Below, piece after piece: positions 24,311 through 33,140 of a stretch of 64,000 nucleotides of DNA. The notes beneath the pieces are model-generated. The model was not told the DNA's origin, made no database searches, and saw only the letters and a list, made by a program, of their open reading frames with translations. Position 1 is the stretch's first letter. Each line of letters opens with the position of its first letter. The DNA lies in the NCBI RefSeq assembly GCF_013410455.1, contig NZ_JACCFW010000001.1, forward strand, positions 1 through 64,000. The letters run 5' to 3'. The DNA is from Allobranchiibius huperziae. Its GTDB lineage: Bacteria > Actinomycetota > Actinomycetes > Actinomycetales > Dermatophilaceae. Both the position numbers and the translations under genes were made by a program.

Positions 24311-25950
24311 CGACACCGACGTCGCTCTGGACCCTCACGGGCACTCCGGACGACGTGCGATCCCTCGACGCGCACGATTACTTCGATCACGCGGCGTACT
24401 CCCTGATGAAGCACGGCGACGGCGCCGCGATCCACGGGCTCGGAGTGCGCCTCGGCAGGCACCTGCTGCACGAGCACGGCGACGAGCTGCTCGCCGACGC
24501 CGTGCCCGTCTTCCCCGTCGCGTATCTCGCGGTGCCTCCCGCGTGCTGGTATCTCGCGTCCGAGGCGCTGGCCGTGGTCGACGACGCGCGCGCGTCCCGC
24601 GGGCTTCCGCCGGGTCGTCTGGTGCACGTGCGCAAGGACTCGGTCACGGCCGGCGACTACGCCGCCTCCAGCGAGCAGCAGCGGCGCGCGGAGCTGGCCG
24701 GCATCGGATTCGAGGTGCGCGAGTCGCTGGCCGGGTGCGTCGCTGTGGTCGTCGACGACGTCCGCGTGACCGGGCTGGCCGAGCAGACGATCGTGTCCGC
24801 CCTGTCGAGTGCGGGCCCCGTCACGGTGCTGCCGGCGTACGTCGCGGTGTGCACCACACAGCTGGCCGCCGCCCCCTATGTGGAGCGGGTCCTCAACCAC
24901 ACGGCAGTCGAGTCACCGCTGGACCTGCTGCCCGCGATCGAGGCCGACCGCTTCTGCCTCACCATCCGCTTCCTCAAGTTCGCGCTCGCCAGCCCCGATC
25001 TCGCCGAGTTCGTCGCGCGCTGCCCGCAACCGGTGCTCCTGCAGATGTACGACGGGGTGCTCGCCACCGGCGCCGCGTTCGCCGATGCGTACGCACCCGG
25101 GGTCGCGACGCTGCGGGCAGGACTGGGCGAGTTCCGCTACGCCCTCGCACGACTGCACCCCCGCGACACGGCGCTCCCCGGCGAGGACAGCCCAGTGGGG
25201 GCGGCGTCGTACAGCCGGTTCAAGCACGGGAGCGGTTCCGTCGCAGCTCGATTCGCCCGGCTTCTCGCGCAGCAGTACGCCGACCACCACGATCTGTCCT
25301 CGACGCCGCGCGTCTGGGTGACGGGGTCGGGATACGCCGCGGTCCCGCCGGCGGCGGCCGCCTTGGTGGCCCCGTTCGTCGCGGCGCTCGCGGAGCTGGT
25401 GCCGGGACTGCAGGTGCGGGAGCTGCGGGTGCACCGCTCGGGTCGCACGCCCGGGGACTACGCGGCGATGAGCCCGGCGGATCGGGACGCCGCGCTGCGC
25501 GACGACTGCATGTACGTCGAGGACGGCGCCGACCTGCGCGGCGAGCTCGTGGTCGCCCTGGACGACATCCGCGTCACCGGGACCCACGAACGCGCGATGA
25601 ACGCGTGCCTCACCGCGGCGGGCGCGCGGTGGATCGATCATCTCTACCTGGTGGACGCCGCCGCGTTCGCGACGGCACCGCAACTGGAGTCGATGCTGAA
25701 CGCCGCGGCGGTCGAGGGGCTCGACGACCTGCTGGCGATCGTGCGAGCCGATGACTTCGTGCCCAACGCCAGGGTGTGCCGGCGAGTGCTCCGGTTGCCG
25801 CCCGAGGAACTGGTGAGGTTCGTCGAGCAGGCGCCTCCGGAGGTGCTGCGATGGGTCGGCGACGCGATCGAGGCCGACCACCTCGCCGACGTCGAGCAGT
25901 TCGCGGACGGCGTACGCCGATTGCGCGGTCTGGCCGCGATTCGGCACTGA
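24301..25950 (+). CDS. Tandem phosphoribosyltransferase-like protein
   Basis: 549 residues made of two homologous halves. Each has YS-(LM/RF)-KHG (33-39 and 304-310), a xTxGDYAA segment (about 115-121 and 382-388) and a PRPP-loop motif VVVDDVRVTG (149-158) or VALDDIRVTG (418-427). These fit type I phosphoribosyltransferases, which transfer a base to or from PRPP. Each half adds a helical segment (LLPAIEADRFCLTIR / LLAIVRADDFVPNAR). Position behind the HAD gene matches the proposed nucleoside-like metabolite arm of Ter systems (Anantharaman, Iyer and Aravind, from memory). Substrate unknown. Confidence 0.82.
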   Translation: MPLTTPTSLWTLTGTPDDVRSLDAHDYFDHAAYSLMKHGDGAAIHGLGVRLGRHLLHEHGDELLADAVPVFPVAYLAVPPACWYLASEALAVVDDARASRGLPPGRLVHVRKDSVTAGDYAASSEQQRRAELAGIGFEVRESLAGCVAVVVDDVRVTGLAEQTIVSALSSAGPVTVLPAYVAVCTTQLAAAPYVERVLNHTAVESPLDLLPAIEADRFCLTIRFLKFALASPDLAEFVARCPQPVLLQMYDGVLATGAAFADAYAPGVATLRAGLGEFRYALARLHPRDTALPGEDSPVGAASYSRFKHGSGSVAARFARLLAQQYADHHDLSSTPRVWVTGSGYAAVPPAAAALVAPFVAALAELVPGLQVRELRVHRSGRTPGDYAAMSPADRDAALRDDCMYVEDGADLRGELVVALDDIRVTGTHERAMNACLTAAGARWIDHLYLVDAAAFATAPQLESMLNAAAVEGLDDLLAIVRADDFVPNARVCRRVLRLPPEELVRFVEQAPPEVLRWVGDAIEADHLADVEQFADGVRRLRGLAAIRH

Positions 25951-26004
25951 CCCGGAGCCGCCATCTCGTAGGCTGCGGCGACGGTCGAGAGGGGGCTGAC
26001 CTGC

Positions 26005-27240
26005 ATGAGCACTGACGGACAGCCGGGGCCGCTGCACCGCAACCACGCGTTCATGGTCCTGCTGCTCGGTCAGACGGCATCCTCCATCGGTTCCTCGATG
26101 ACCGGCCTGGTCTTCCCGCTCATCGGTTACGCCCTCACCGGGTCCACGCTCCTCGCGGGAGTGGCGGCCACGTCGGTGCTCGTCGGAGAGCTGGCCGGCC
26201 GGCTGGTCTCCGGCGCGCTGGTCGACCGGTGGGCCAAGCGGCGGGTCATCGTCCTCGCCAACCTGACCGCCGCACTCGCCGTCGCGAGTCTGGCCGCCGC
26301 GGAGCTGCTCGGCCACCTCGTGCTGGCCCATCTGATGATCGCCGGCCTCGTGCTCGGACTGGCCGACTCGTTCCTCGCCCCGGCCTCGTCCGCCTCGGTG
26401 CGCCAGGTGGTCCCGCCCGAACAGCTGCCGCTGGCCTACACCCGACTGCAGGCGCGCGACCACGTCGCGAGCCTGGTCGGCCCACCGCTCGGCGGCGCGC
26501 TCTACTCGATCGCCCGCAGCGTCCCGTTCGTGGTGGACACCGTCAGCTACCTGGCGTACGCCGCCGGAGCGAGCCGGCTGCGCACCGATCTGCGGTCCGA
26601 CGCACCCACCGGCAACTCCCTGCTGACCGACGCCCGTGCGGGCGTGCACTTCGTCTGGCACCACCACGTCGTACGGTCCGTGCTCCTGTGGGGCGGGCTG
26701 TTCAACTTCGCGATGGCGTACGTGTTCACGGCGGTGACCCTGCGCCTGGTCCGGGCGGGTGTGACGCCGGCAGCGATCGGGCTGGTCGACACCTGCGCGG
26801 CCGCTGCAGGACTCCTCGGTGCCGTCATCGCGCCCACGATCGTCGCCCGGTTCCGTAGCGGCCTGCTGACGATCGTGACCGGCCTGGCACTCGCACTGCT
26901 CGTCGCGCCGATGGGTCTCACCATCAACGTCGTCGTGACAGGCGCGCTCTTCGCGGCTGGGTTCCTGCTGCTCCCGGCGAACAACTCGGCCATCTCGGCC
27001 TACATCTCGAACGCCACTCCGCAGCACCTGCAGGCCCGGGTGAACGCCGCCAGTGGGCTGGTCGCGCTCGGCTTCGCGCCCCTGGCGCCTCCGGTGGCCG
27101 GTGTCCTCATCATCGCCCTGGGCGACGTCGGCTCGATGCTCGCCGGGTCGGTCTTCCTCTTCCTCAGCCTCGTGCCGCTGCTGACCGACCGCGAGGTCGT
27201 CGCGCTCGGGCGTCCGGACACCTGGCGGCCTGCACCGTGA
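26005..27240 (+). CDS. MFS efflux transporter
   Basis: 411 residues, twelve predicted helices, of the Mef/Enterobactin-exporter-like MFS branch: FMVLLLGQTASSIGSSMTG in helix 1, GALVDRWAKRRVIV as the A-loop motif, and SFLAPASSASVRQVVPPEQL after helix 4. It probably exports small lipophilic compounds or drugs. The ATG at 26005 lies 54 bases after the tandem PRTase stop in the same direction. It may be read through from the Ter operon, but no functional link is visible. Confidence 0.85.
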   Translation: MSTDGQPGPLHRNHAFMVLLLGQTASSIGSSMTGLVFPLIGYALTGSTLLAGVAATSVLVGELAGRLVSGALVDRWAKRRVIVLANLTAALAVASLAAAELLGHLVLAHLMIAGLVLGLADSFLAPASSASVRQVVPPEQLPLAYTRLQARDHVASLVGPPLGGALYSIARSVPFVVDTVSYLAYAAGASRLRTDLRSDAPTGNSLLTDARAGVHFVWHHHVVRSVLLWGGLFNFAMAYVFTAVTLRLVRAGVTPAAIGLVDTCAAAAGLLGAVIAPTIVARFRSGLLTIVTGLALALLVAPMGLTINVVVTGALFAAGFLLLPANNSAISAYISNATPQHLQARVNAASGLVALGFAPLAPPVAGVLIIALGDVGSMLAGSVFLFLSLVPLLTDREVVALGRPDTWRPAP

Positions 27241-27253
27241 CGCAGGTATCACT

Positions 27254-27281
27254 GAGGGACACACGTCTTCCTGTGTCCCTC
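27254..27281 (+). terminator. Stem-loop after MFS gene
   Basis: GAGGGACACA and TGTGTCCCTC pair perfectly around an 8-base loop, 14 bases after the MFS stop. No strong T-run. Confidence 0.65.
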
Positions 27282-27343
27282 GGACTTAGCCGTGCCACCG
27301 TGAACCGGGCCCACGACGGCGTACTCACCGGTAGCTTGAGCAG

Positions 27344-28762
27344 ATGGAGACCACGACGCAGCGGGTGCATGCCTTCACCGACGACGCTCTCGGGCAGGAC
27401 GACGCCACCGGTGTCGCGGCGCGCATCGCGTCCGGCGCGATCAGCGCGAGCGAGGCGGTCGATGCCGCGATCGCCCGCAGCGAGGCCGTCGAGCAGCACC
27501 TCAGCGGACTGCGGTTCGAGGACTTCGACCGGGCGCGCAAACGGGCGGCCGACGGTGCCGGCGGCGCGTTCGCCGGAGTGCCGACACTGCTGAAGGACAA
27601 CATCATGGTCGGCGGGATGCCGATGACCCAGGGGTCTCGCGCGTTCGCGATGACCCCGCACCCGAAGGACGGCCCGGTCGCGAGCCAGTTCCGGGCGACC
27701 GGGCTCATCCCGATCGGCACCTCGACGATGCCGGAGTTCGGGTGGACCTGCTCCACCGAGACCCTCGAGTACAGCACCCACAACCCGTGGCACACGTCGT
27801 ACTCCTCCGGCGGCAGCTCGGGTGGTTCGGCGGCGTACGTCGCGGCGGGTGTCGTGCCGATCGCGCACGGCAACGACGGCGGTGGTTCCATCCGGATCCC
27901 CGCGCACGCCTGTGGTCTGATCGGGTTGAAACCGACCCGTGGGAGGCTGCGGATCGAGACCGCGGACCGGGTGATGCCCGTACGCGTCGTCAGCCAGTCG
28001 GTGCTGGCCCGCTCGGTGCGCGACGTCGCCGGCTTCTTCGCGGCCGCCGAGCAGGTGCACCGCAACCGGCTGCTCAAGCCGATGGGGCTGGTCGACCAGC
28101 CGCAGGCGAGGCCGTTGCGCATCGGGCTGCTCATCGACTCACCGGCCGTGCAGACCCGCACCGATCCTGAAACCCGCACTGCCATTGAAGGATTCGCGCG
28201 CCGGCTGGAGGACCTCGGCCACCATGTCGAACCGTACGAGCTGAAGCTGCCGTCCTATTTCAAGGACGACTTCTCGTCGTACTGGATGCTGCTCGGGCTG
28301 CTGGCCTCCAGCGGCACGGACCGGATCTTCGGTGAGGGGTACGACCCCGAGCGGCTGGAGGGGCTCACCAAGTACCTGGGCGCGCAGGGCAGGAAGCGGC
28401 TGCTCAAAATGCCCGTCTCGCTGTCGCGGTTGCTCGCCTCCGACGTCGTCTCACGGGTGCAGATGTACCGCGGTCCGGACCTGATCGTGTCGCCGGTGCT
28501 GACCGGTACGACGCCCCAGCTGGGCTACCTCGGCGCGGACATCGATCCCGCGCTGCACTTCGAGCGGCTCGTCGACCTGTGCGCGTTCACCCCGTTGCAC
28601 AACGCGACCGGTGCGCCGGCGATCTCCCTGCCGGTGGGCCAGACCGCCGACGGCCTGCCCATCGGCGCGATGGTGTCGGGCACCCACGGCGACGACGCAC
28701 TGCTACTGCGCCTGGCGTTGCAGGTGGAGGCCGCTCACCCCTGGCGTCGTATCCAGGACTGA
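27344..28762 (+). CDS. Amidase-signature enzyme
   Basis: 472 residues of the amidase signature family. Lys is in PTLLKDNI, the Gly/Ser signature is YSSGGSSGGSAAYVAAGVV, and the nucleophile region is DGGGSIRIPAHACGL, giving the Ser-Ser-Lys triad. It hydrolyses an amide (aryl, peptide or nylon-oligomer like); substrate not deducible. Cytosolic. Flanked by stem-loops, so it is probably a single transcription unit. Confidence 0.92.
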   Translation: METTTQRVHAFTDDALGQDDATGVAARIASGAISASEAVDAAIARSEAVEQHLSGLRFEDFDRARKRAADGAGGAFAGVPTLLKDNIMVGGMPMTQGSRAFAMTPHPKDGPVASQFRATGLIPIGTSTMPEFGWTCSTETLEYSTHNPWHTSYSSGGSSGGSAAYVAAGVVPIAHGNDGGGSIRIPAHACGLIGLKPTRGRLRIETADRVMPVRVVSQSVLARSVRDVAGFFAAAEQVHRNRLLKPMGLVDQPQARPLRIGLLIDSPAVQTRTDPETRTAIEGFARRLEDLGHHVEPYELKLPSYFKDDFSSYWMLLGLLASSGTDRIFGEGYDPERLEGLTKYLGAQGRKRLLKMPVSLSRLLASDVVSRVQMYRGPDLIVSPVLTGTTPQLGYLGADIDPALHFERLVDLCAFTPLHNATGAPAISLPVGQTADGLPIGAMVSGTHGDDALLLRLALQVEAAHPWRRIQD

Positions 28763-28766
28763 CAAA

Positions 28767-28808
28767 GACAGCGAGCCGTCGGACGTCACCGTCCGACGGC
28801 TCGCTGTC
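28767..28808. terminator. Perfect stem-loop between convergent genes
   Basis: 19-base arms (GACAGCGAGCCGTCGGACG and complement) around TCAC, 5 bases after the amidase stop and 29 bases from the end of the opposite dioxygenase gene. Likely terminates both. Confidence 0.75.
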
Positions 28809-28837
28809 GATCCGGCAGCTGTGGCCGGAGGGGACTG

Positions 28838-29902
28838 CTACCGGCCGGCGCGCGCTGCCTTCTTGGCCTTCGGTTCGGCATCGTGCCAGCCCTGCTTCGC
28901 GCCCGAGACGATCCCACTGGCCCGGCGCTTGACGGCGCGACCGTAGCGCCGCGCGAACGCCTGGCTCGGGGCCGTCCCCGACGGGGCGGCGGGAGCCGGT
29001 GCGGGGGCGGCAGCCGGAGCGGCGGCGGGGGCCGGCTCGGGTGCGGCTGCCACCGGCTCGGCCTTGCCCGGGTACCAGTACGGCGCCCAGAGCTTCGACA
29101 GGCCCGCGCGCTTGTCGTCCTTGACCTCGGCAGGCATGTCGCGAACGACAATTCCGACCGCCGCGAGCTCGTCGATGATCTGCGGGGTGAACGGCCGCTT
29201 GCGCCACGCGTCGACGATGTAGGTGCGGGTCTTGAGGTAGTCCAGGTACCGGCGCCCGTGCTTGTCGTTCGCGCCGAGGTGGGCGAAGACGGCCATCCGC
29301 TCGTCGTGCGCGGGTGCGACCTCCTCCGGCGGGAAGGCGTTCCACTCGTCCGGCTCGGGGAACCGCGCGCTCGGGTCCTTGAGCAGCGTGCCCGCGCCGG
29401 AGTGGGTCATCCGCATGCTCCACACCAACAGGTCGTTCGGGCTGTTCTGGCAGTAGAGCGTCGGTCCGGTCTCCAGGTCGCAGATGTCCTGCGATCCGAC
29501 CTTCAGGTTGAGCCCGCCGGTGTGTTCGGTGTGGTCCTGCAGGTAGATGCCGAACCGCAGCTGCGTGTACCGGTCGTCCCAGTCGGGCGCGTCCGGGTCC
29601 AGGCGGTCGGTGTTGTCCTTGTGCCAGGCACGGATGACGCCGTTGATGGTGGCCGAGCTGTCACCGCCGTACAACACCTCGTCGGTGTCCAGGAGCTTCT
29701 TCGCGACCGCGGCCATCCGACCGTCTGCGAGGACGTGCCGCATCGGCGAGGTCGCCAGCTCCCCACCGCCGGACCCGCAGTGCTCGCGCACCTCCGAGCG
29801 CATCTGCTCGACCTCCGCGTCGGTGTAGACGTCGGGCAGGATCGCGTACCCCTTGCGCCAGAACTCCGCAACGTCCAGATCCGCCAACGCTTGTTCAAAC
29901 AT
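28838..29902 (-). CDS. PhyH-type 2-oxoglutarate/Fe(II) dioxygenase
   Basis: 354 residues. The phytanoyl-CoA dioxygenase-like core has AWHKDNTD supplying His and Asp, and MRMTHSGAG supplying the distal His; a basic region (KDPSARFP) follows where 2-oxoglutarate could bind. After residue 275 comes an Ala/Pro-rich linker and a Lys/Arg-rich tail (KAKKAARAGR), unusual for the family. ATG 29902 is preceded by GGGAGG with good spacing; a longer frame to 29947 is rejected. Substrate unknown. Confidence 0.8.
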   Translation of the reverse strand: MFEQALADLDVAEFWRKGYAILPDVYTDAEVEQMRSEVREHCGSGGGELATSPMRHVLADGRMAAVAKKLLDTDEVLYGGDSSATINGVIRAWHKDNTDRLDPDAPDWDDRYTQLRFGIYLQDHTEHTGGLNLKVGSQDICDLETGPTLYCQNSPNDLLVWSMRMTHSGAGTLLKDPSARFPEPDEWNAFPPEEVAPAHDERMAVFAHLGANDKHGRRYLDYLKTRTYIVDAWRKRPFTPQIIDELAAVGIVVRDMPAEVKDDKRAGLSKLWAPYWYPGKAEPVAAAPEPAPAAAPAAAPAPAPAAPSGTAPSQAFARRYGRAVKRRASGIVSGAKQGWHDAEPKAKKAARAGR

Positions 29903-30152
29903 ACAAACCTCCCGGTCGTGTTCGTCAGTCCGAGCCGCGTCGAACACGGCTGCAGCTCAGACCCCATGGTCCACCACCTCGATGTGTGGTGACATGCCTT
30001 TGCACTGTGTGTCTCAGGTGGACGCTGCCGGCCCCCGACCCCTGTGGCAGGAATGATGGTCGAGTCGACGCCTGCGTCGCGCCAACCGCGTCGGCGAGTC
30101 CCGAAAAGGTCGAGGAACGACGCTCTCAAGCTCCGGCGCGGTCCACGGTCCC
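29903..30152 (-). promoter_or_regulatory. Gene-free interval upstream of the PhyH gene
   Basis: 250 bases hold no convincing gene. A 6-8-6 inverted repeat (CACCAC...GTGGTG, 29972-29991) lies about 70 bases before the dioxygenase start and could be an operator. Confidence 0.3.
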
Positions 30153-30482
30153 CTACGCGGAGGTAGGGGTGACCTCGCCCATCTCGCCCCAACCATGCTG
30201 CGGCGTCTCGAAATTGACGATCTGCGGTGTCGATGCGACATGGTCGCCGAGCATCGCGGTCGCCGTCTTGAAGTGCTCGCTCTGCACGTGCCGTGCGCCG
30301 GCATCGGAGTCCTCGAACGCCTCCACCAGGGTGAAGACGTTGTCGGCGTCCACGCTGCGGCTCCACTCGAAGAAGAGGCACCCGTCCTCGGCGCGGGTCG
30401 CCTGCGTGAAGTCGTCCACGATGTCCAACCACCGCGACGCGGATTCGGGCCGGACGGTCCACTTGACCACGATGAAGATCAT
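30153..30482 (-). CDS. Antibiotic biosynthesis monooxygenase-domain protein
   Basis: 109 residues of the ABM/YgiN dimeric ferredoxin-like fold: MIFIVVKWTVRPE strand, WLDIVDDFTQATRAEDGCLFFEW, and SEHFKTATAML near the end. Family members are cofactorless quinol or heme-related monooxygenases; the actual substrate is unknown. It ends 250 bases upstream of the PhyH gene and begins 21 bases from the AcoR-type regulator stop, so the three may share a transcript. Confidence 0.85.
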   Translation of the reverse strand: MIFIVVKWTVRPESASRWLDIVDDFTQATRAEDGCLFFEWSRSVDADNVFTLVEAFEDSDAGARHVQSEHFKTATAMLGDHVASTPQIVNFETPQHGWGEMGEVTPTSA

Positions 30483-30503
30483 CGATCGACTGTAACCGCG
30501 GGA

Positions 30504-31952
30504 TCAGAGCGCGATCCGGTATCGGGAGATCTTGCGGTAGAGGGTCGCGCGCGACATCCCCAGCTCGGTCGCCGCGTGCGCGACGGTCGCGCCCGGCGCC
30601 GCCAGGCACCGCACGATCTCATCCCGCTCGAAGGCCTCGATCCGGGTCAGCACGTGGTCGCCGCCGCTCACCACCCCGGCCGGCAGGTGGCGGACGTCGA
30701 CCAGGTCGCTGCGCGCGGCGGCGTCGCGGACGACCGTGCGCAGCTCCGCGACATTGCCCGGCCACGATGCGGCGCCGAGCGCCCGCATCGCCCGCGGTGT
30801 GAAGCCGACGTCGCGGTGGCGCAACTGCCGCGCGAAGAACGCCGCCAGCGGCGCCACGTCGTCGGCGCGGTGCCGCAGCGGCGGCGCCTCGACCACCGTG
30901 TGCACGGCCTCCCTCAACGGGCTGGGGATCGTCTCGTACGACGTGGCGGTGACGATGAGGGGATGCGGGCGCCGATCCCGGCCTCCGGCGTCCGCCACCA
31001 GCTGCGTGGCCGCCCAGGAAGGCAGGGTGTCTGCCGCTGAGACCACGACGCCGATGTCGTCGGCGCGCAGCTCCGGTGACCACAGCGCCATCCAGCCGGA
31101 GACGTCCGACGGTCGAGGCGCTCGGGCGACCAGCACCCTGCCCCGACGGTTGCCCGCGCGCCTGCCGAGCATCGCGAGCGTCGTACGTCCGCTGCCCGAC
31201 TCGCCGACGACCGCCACCAGGCCTCCGGTCGCCAGCGCCGCTATGGTCTCGGCGCGAGCGGCGCTCCACCCGATCGAGACGCACGGGTCCTCCGCGCCGA
31301 GCGGGCGCTCGCCGGTGAGCACGTGGAAGACCTCGCCGCGCGGCGCGGGTTGCTCGTGCAGGCCCACGCTGCGCACCTGCATCAGCGAGGTGGTGTTCGC
31401 GGACGCCGATTGCGCGAGGGCGAGCAGCAGGTGCGAGGAGGTCTGCGACCAGGTCGTGAGGTTGATGCAGCCGAGCAGCCGCCCGTCGCCAGGGTCCATC
31501 ACGGGGGCGGCCGCGCAGGTGTACCGGCGCAGCGGCGCCACGTAGTGGTCGCCTCCGCGGACCAGGGCCGGCACCTGATCAGCCAGGGCCAGCGCCAGGC
31601 CGTTGGTGCCCGCCGTCCGCTCGTCGTAGTAGAAGCCGGGCGCCAGGTGCACCCGGTCCAGCGAGTGCTCGATGCGGCTGTCGTCGGACCAGCGGGTGAG
31701 GACGAGCCCGTGCGGGTCGGTGAGCATCACACCGACCGGCTCGTCGGCGAGCGTGGTGCGCAGCCCCTGCAGCACCCGAGCGCCGCACTCGAAGAAGAGC
31801 GACCCGGTCGGCAACTCGTCGGCGTACACCTCGGCGACCTCCTCGGGGGAGACGCCGTACTGCTCGCTGCGGGCCCAGGACGCGCGCATCCGGCCAGACC
31901 TGCCTGATCCGGGCAGTCCGCCCGGGCCTGAGCCGGAGAGTTCTTCGCCCAC
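30504..31952 (-). CDS. AcoR/MimR-type GAF-AAA-Fis regulator
   Basis: 482 residues. Residues 60-190 form a GAF-like sensor (FFECGARVLQGLR through CINLTTWS). An AAA+-like region has a Walker A variant GESGSGRTT (about 250-258). The C-terminal Fis helix-turn-helix ends ATELGMSRATLYRKISRYR. The sigma-54 contact motif GAFTGA is absent, as in actinobacterial AcoR-type activators that work without RpoN. The start is GTG at 31952 with AAGG upstream. Divergent from amidohydrolase-DUF59-ADH; it is the likely activator and may bind the 7-3-7 dyad between them. Confidence 0.87.
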   Translation of the reverse strand: MGEELSGSGPGGLPGSGRSGRMRASWARSEQYGVSPEEVAEVYADELPTGSLFFECGARVLQGLRTTLADEPVGVMLTDPHGLVLTRWSDDSRIEHSLDRVHLAPGFYYDERTAGTNGLALALADQVPALVRGGDHYVAPLRRYTCAAAPVMDPGDGRLLGCINLTTWSQTSSHLLLALAQSASANTTSLMQVRSVGLHEQPAPRGEVFHVLTGERPLGAEDPCVSIGWSAARAETIAALATGGLVAVVGESGSGRTTLAMLGRRAGNRRGRVLVARAPRPSDVSGWMALWSPELRADDIGVVVSAADTLPSWAATQLVADAGGRDRRPHPLIVTATSYETIPSPLREAVHTVVEAPPLRHRADDVAPLAAFFARQLRHRDVGFTPRAMRALGAASWPGNVAELRTVVRDAAARSDLVDVRHLPAGVVSGGDHVLTRIEAFERDEIVRCLAAPGATVAHAATELGMSRATLYRKISRYRIAL

Positions 31953-31971
31953 GGACGTGCCCTTCGCACCC

Positions 31972-31988
31972 TGTCTCAAAGTGAGACA
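31972..31988. promoter_or_regulatory. Candidate AcoR/MimR operator
   Basis: Perfect dyad TGTCTCA-AAG-TGAGACA, 20 bases upstream of the regulator start and 105 bases upstream of the amidohydrolase start. A good fit for an enhancer-type activator site; assignment is inference from position and symmetry. Confidence 0.5.
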
Positions 31989-32092
31989 CCGCACCTGGTC
32001 GGTGTGGCGTGCATCACACCTAGCGTCTCCAGTGTGAACCCGTTCGCGCGCGTTGTCCCCTGCTGCTGCGAACCCCAGGTCTAGGAGGATCC

Positions 32093-33136
32093 ATGTACAC
32101 CAAGGACGGCGAGAACTACTTCATCCTCGATGCGCACGTGGCGCTGTGGGATGCCCGCCCGGAGAACCAGCTCAACGTGCACGGCAAACAGTTCATCGAC
32201 TGCTTCTACGACTACCACCGCAATCTCAGCCCGGAGTCGGAGGTCTGGCCGTACGAGGACTACCTCTACCAGGGCGGCGACCGGCTGATAAAGGACCTGT
32301 TCGAGGACGGGTACGTCGACCACGCGATCTTCCAGCCCGCCTACCTGGGCGAGTTCTACAAGAACGGCTTCGGGCAGACCGAGGAGGCGTCCGCGCTGAC
32401 GAAGGCGCACCCGGACAAGCTCACCTACAACCACAGCTTCGATCCGCGCAACGGCGAGGCCGGCCTGGACCAGCTGCGAGCCGACGCGGAGCGCTTCGAC
32501 CTCCAGGGCGTGAAGCTCTACACCGCCGAGTGGCACGGGGACTCGCGCGGCTACAAGCTGTCCGACGCGTGGGCCTACCGGTACTTCGAGCTCTGCCAGG
32601 AGCTCGGCATCAAGAACATCCACGTGCACAAGGGCCCGACGATCCGCCCCCTGGACCGGGACGCGTTCGACGTCTCCGACGTGGACCACGCGGCGACCGA
32701 CTTCACCGACCTCAACTTCGTGGTCGAGCACTGCGGCCTGCCGCGGCTGGAGGACTTCTGCTGGATCGCCACCCAGGAGCCGAACGTCTACGCAGGGCTC
32801 GCGGTCGCGATGCCGTTCATCCACACCCGGCCGCGTTACTTCGCCCAGATCATCGGCGAGCTCATCTACTGGCTCGGCGAGGACCGCATCTTCTTCTCCA
32901 GCGACTACGCGCTGTGGACGCCGAAGTGGCTGGTCGAGCAGTTCGTGGACTTCCAGATCCCGTCGGACATGACGGAGTACGGCCAGCTGACCGTGGAGCA
33001 GAAGAAGAAGATCCTCGGCCTCAACGCCGCCAAGCTCTACGACATCCCGGTGCCGACCGAGCTGCAGGTACCGGACGCCGACGAGACCAAGACCGGCCCG
33101 CGCGAGCCGGAGTCCGCCGACCTGGCCTCGGTCTGA
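32093..33136 (+). CDS. Amidohydrolase of monooxygenase-type cluster
   Basis: 347 residues of the amidohydrolase-2 (TIM barrel) family: LDAHVALWDARPE at the N-terminus in place of the usual HxH, KLYTAEWHGDSRGYKL, KNIHVHKGPT and FFSSDYALWTP with the metal-site Asp. Strong ribosome site (GGAGG) before ATG 32093. From memory this protein accompanies mimABCD/prmABCD propane-type monooxygenases, where it appears needed for enzyme maturation or activity. Here the monooxygenase subunits are not present. First gene of a three-gene operon. Confidence 0.85.
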   Translation: MYTKDGENYFILDAHVALWDARPENQLNVHGKQFIDCFYDYHRNLSPESEVWPYEDYLYQGGDRLIKDLFEDGYVDHAIFQPAYLGEFYKNGFGQTEEASALTKAHPDKLTYNHSFDPRNGEAGLDQLRADAERFDLQGVKLYTAEWHGDSRGYKLSDAWAYRYFELCQELGIKNIHVHKGPTIRPLDRDAFDVSDVDHAATDFTDLNFVVEHCGLPRLEDFCWIATQEPNVYAGLAVAMPFIHTRPRYFAQIIGELIYWLGEDRIFFSSDYALWTPKWLVEQFVDFQIPSDMTEYGQLTVEQKKKILGLNAAKLYDIPVPTELQVPDADETKTGPREPESADLASV

Positions 33137-33140
33137 CGGG

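Noticed and set aside
24913-27264. 783-codon minus-strand frame
   Set aside because: Opposite to the PRTase and MFS genes, low-complexity composition, no domain.
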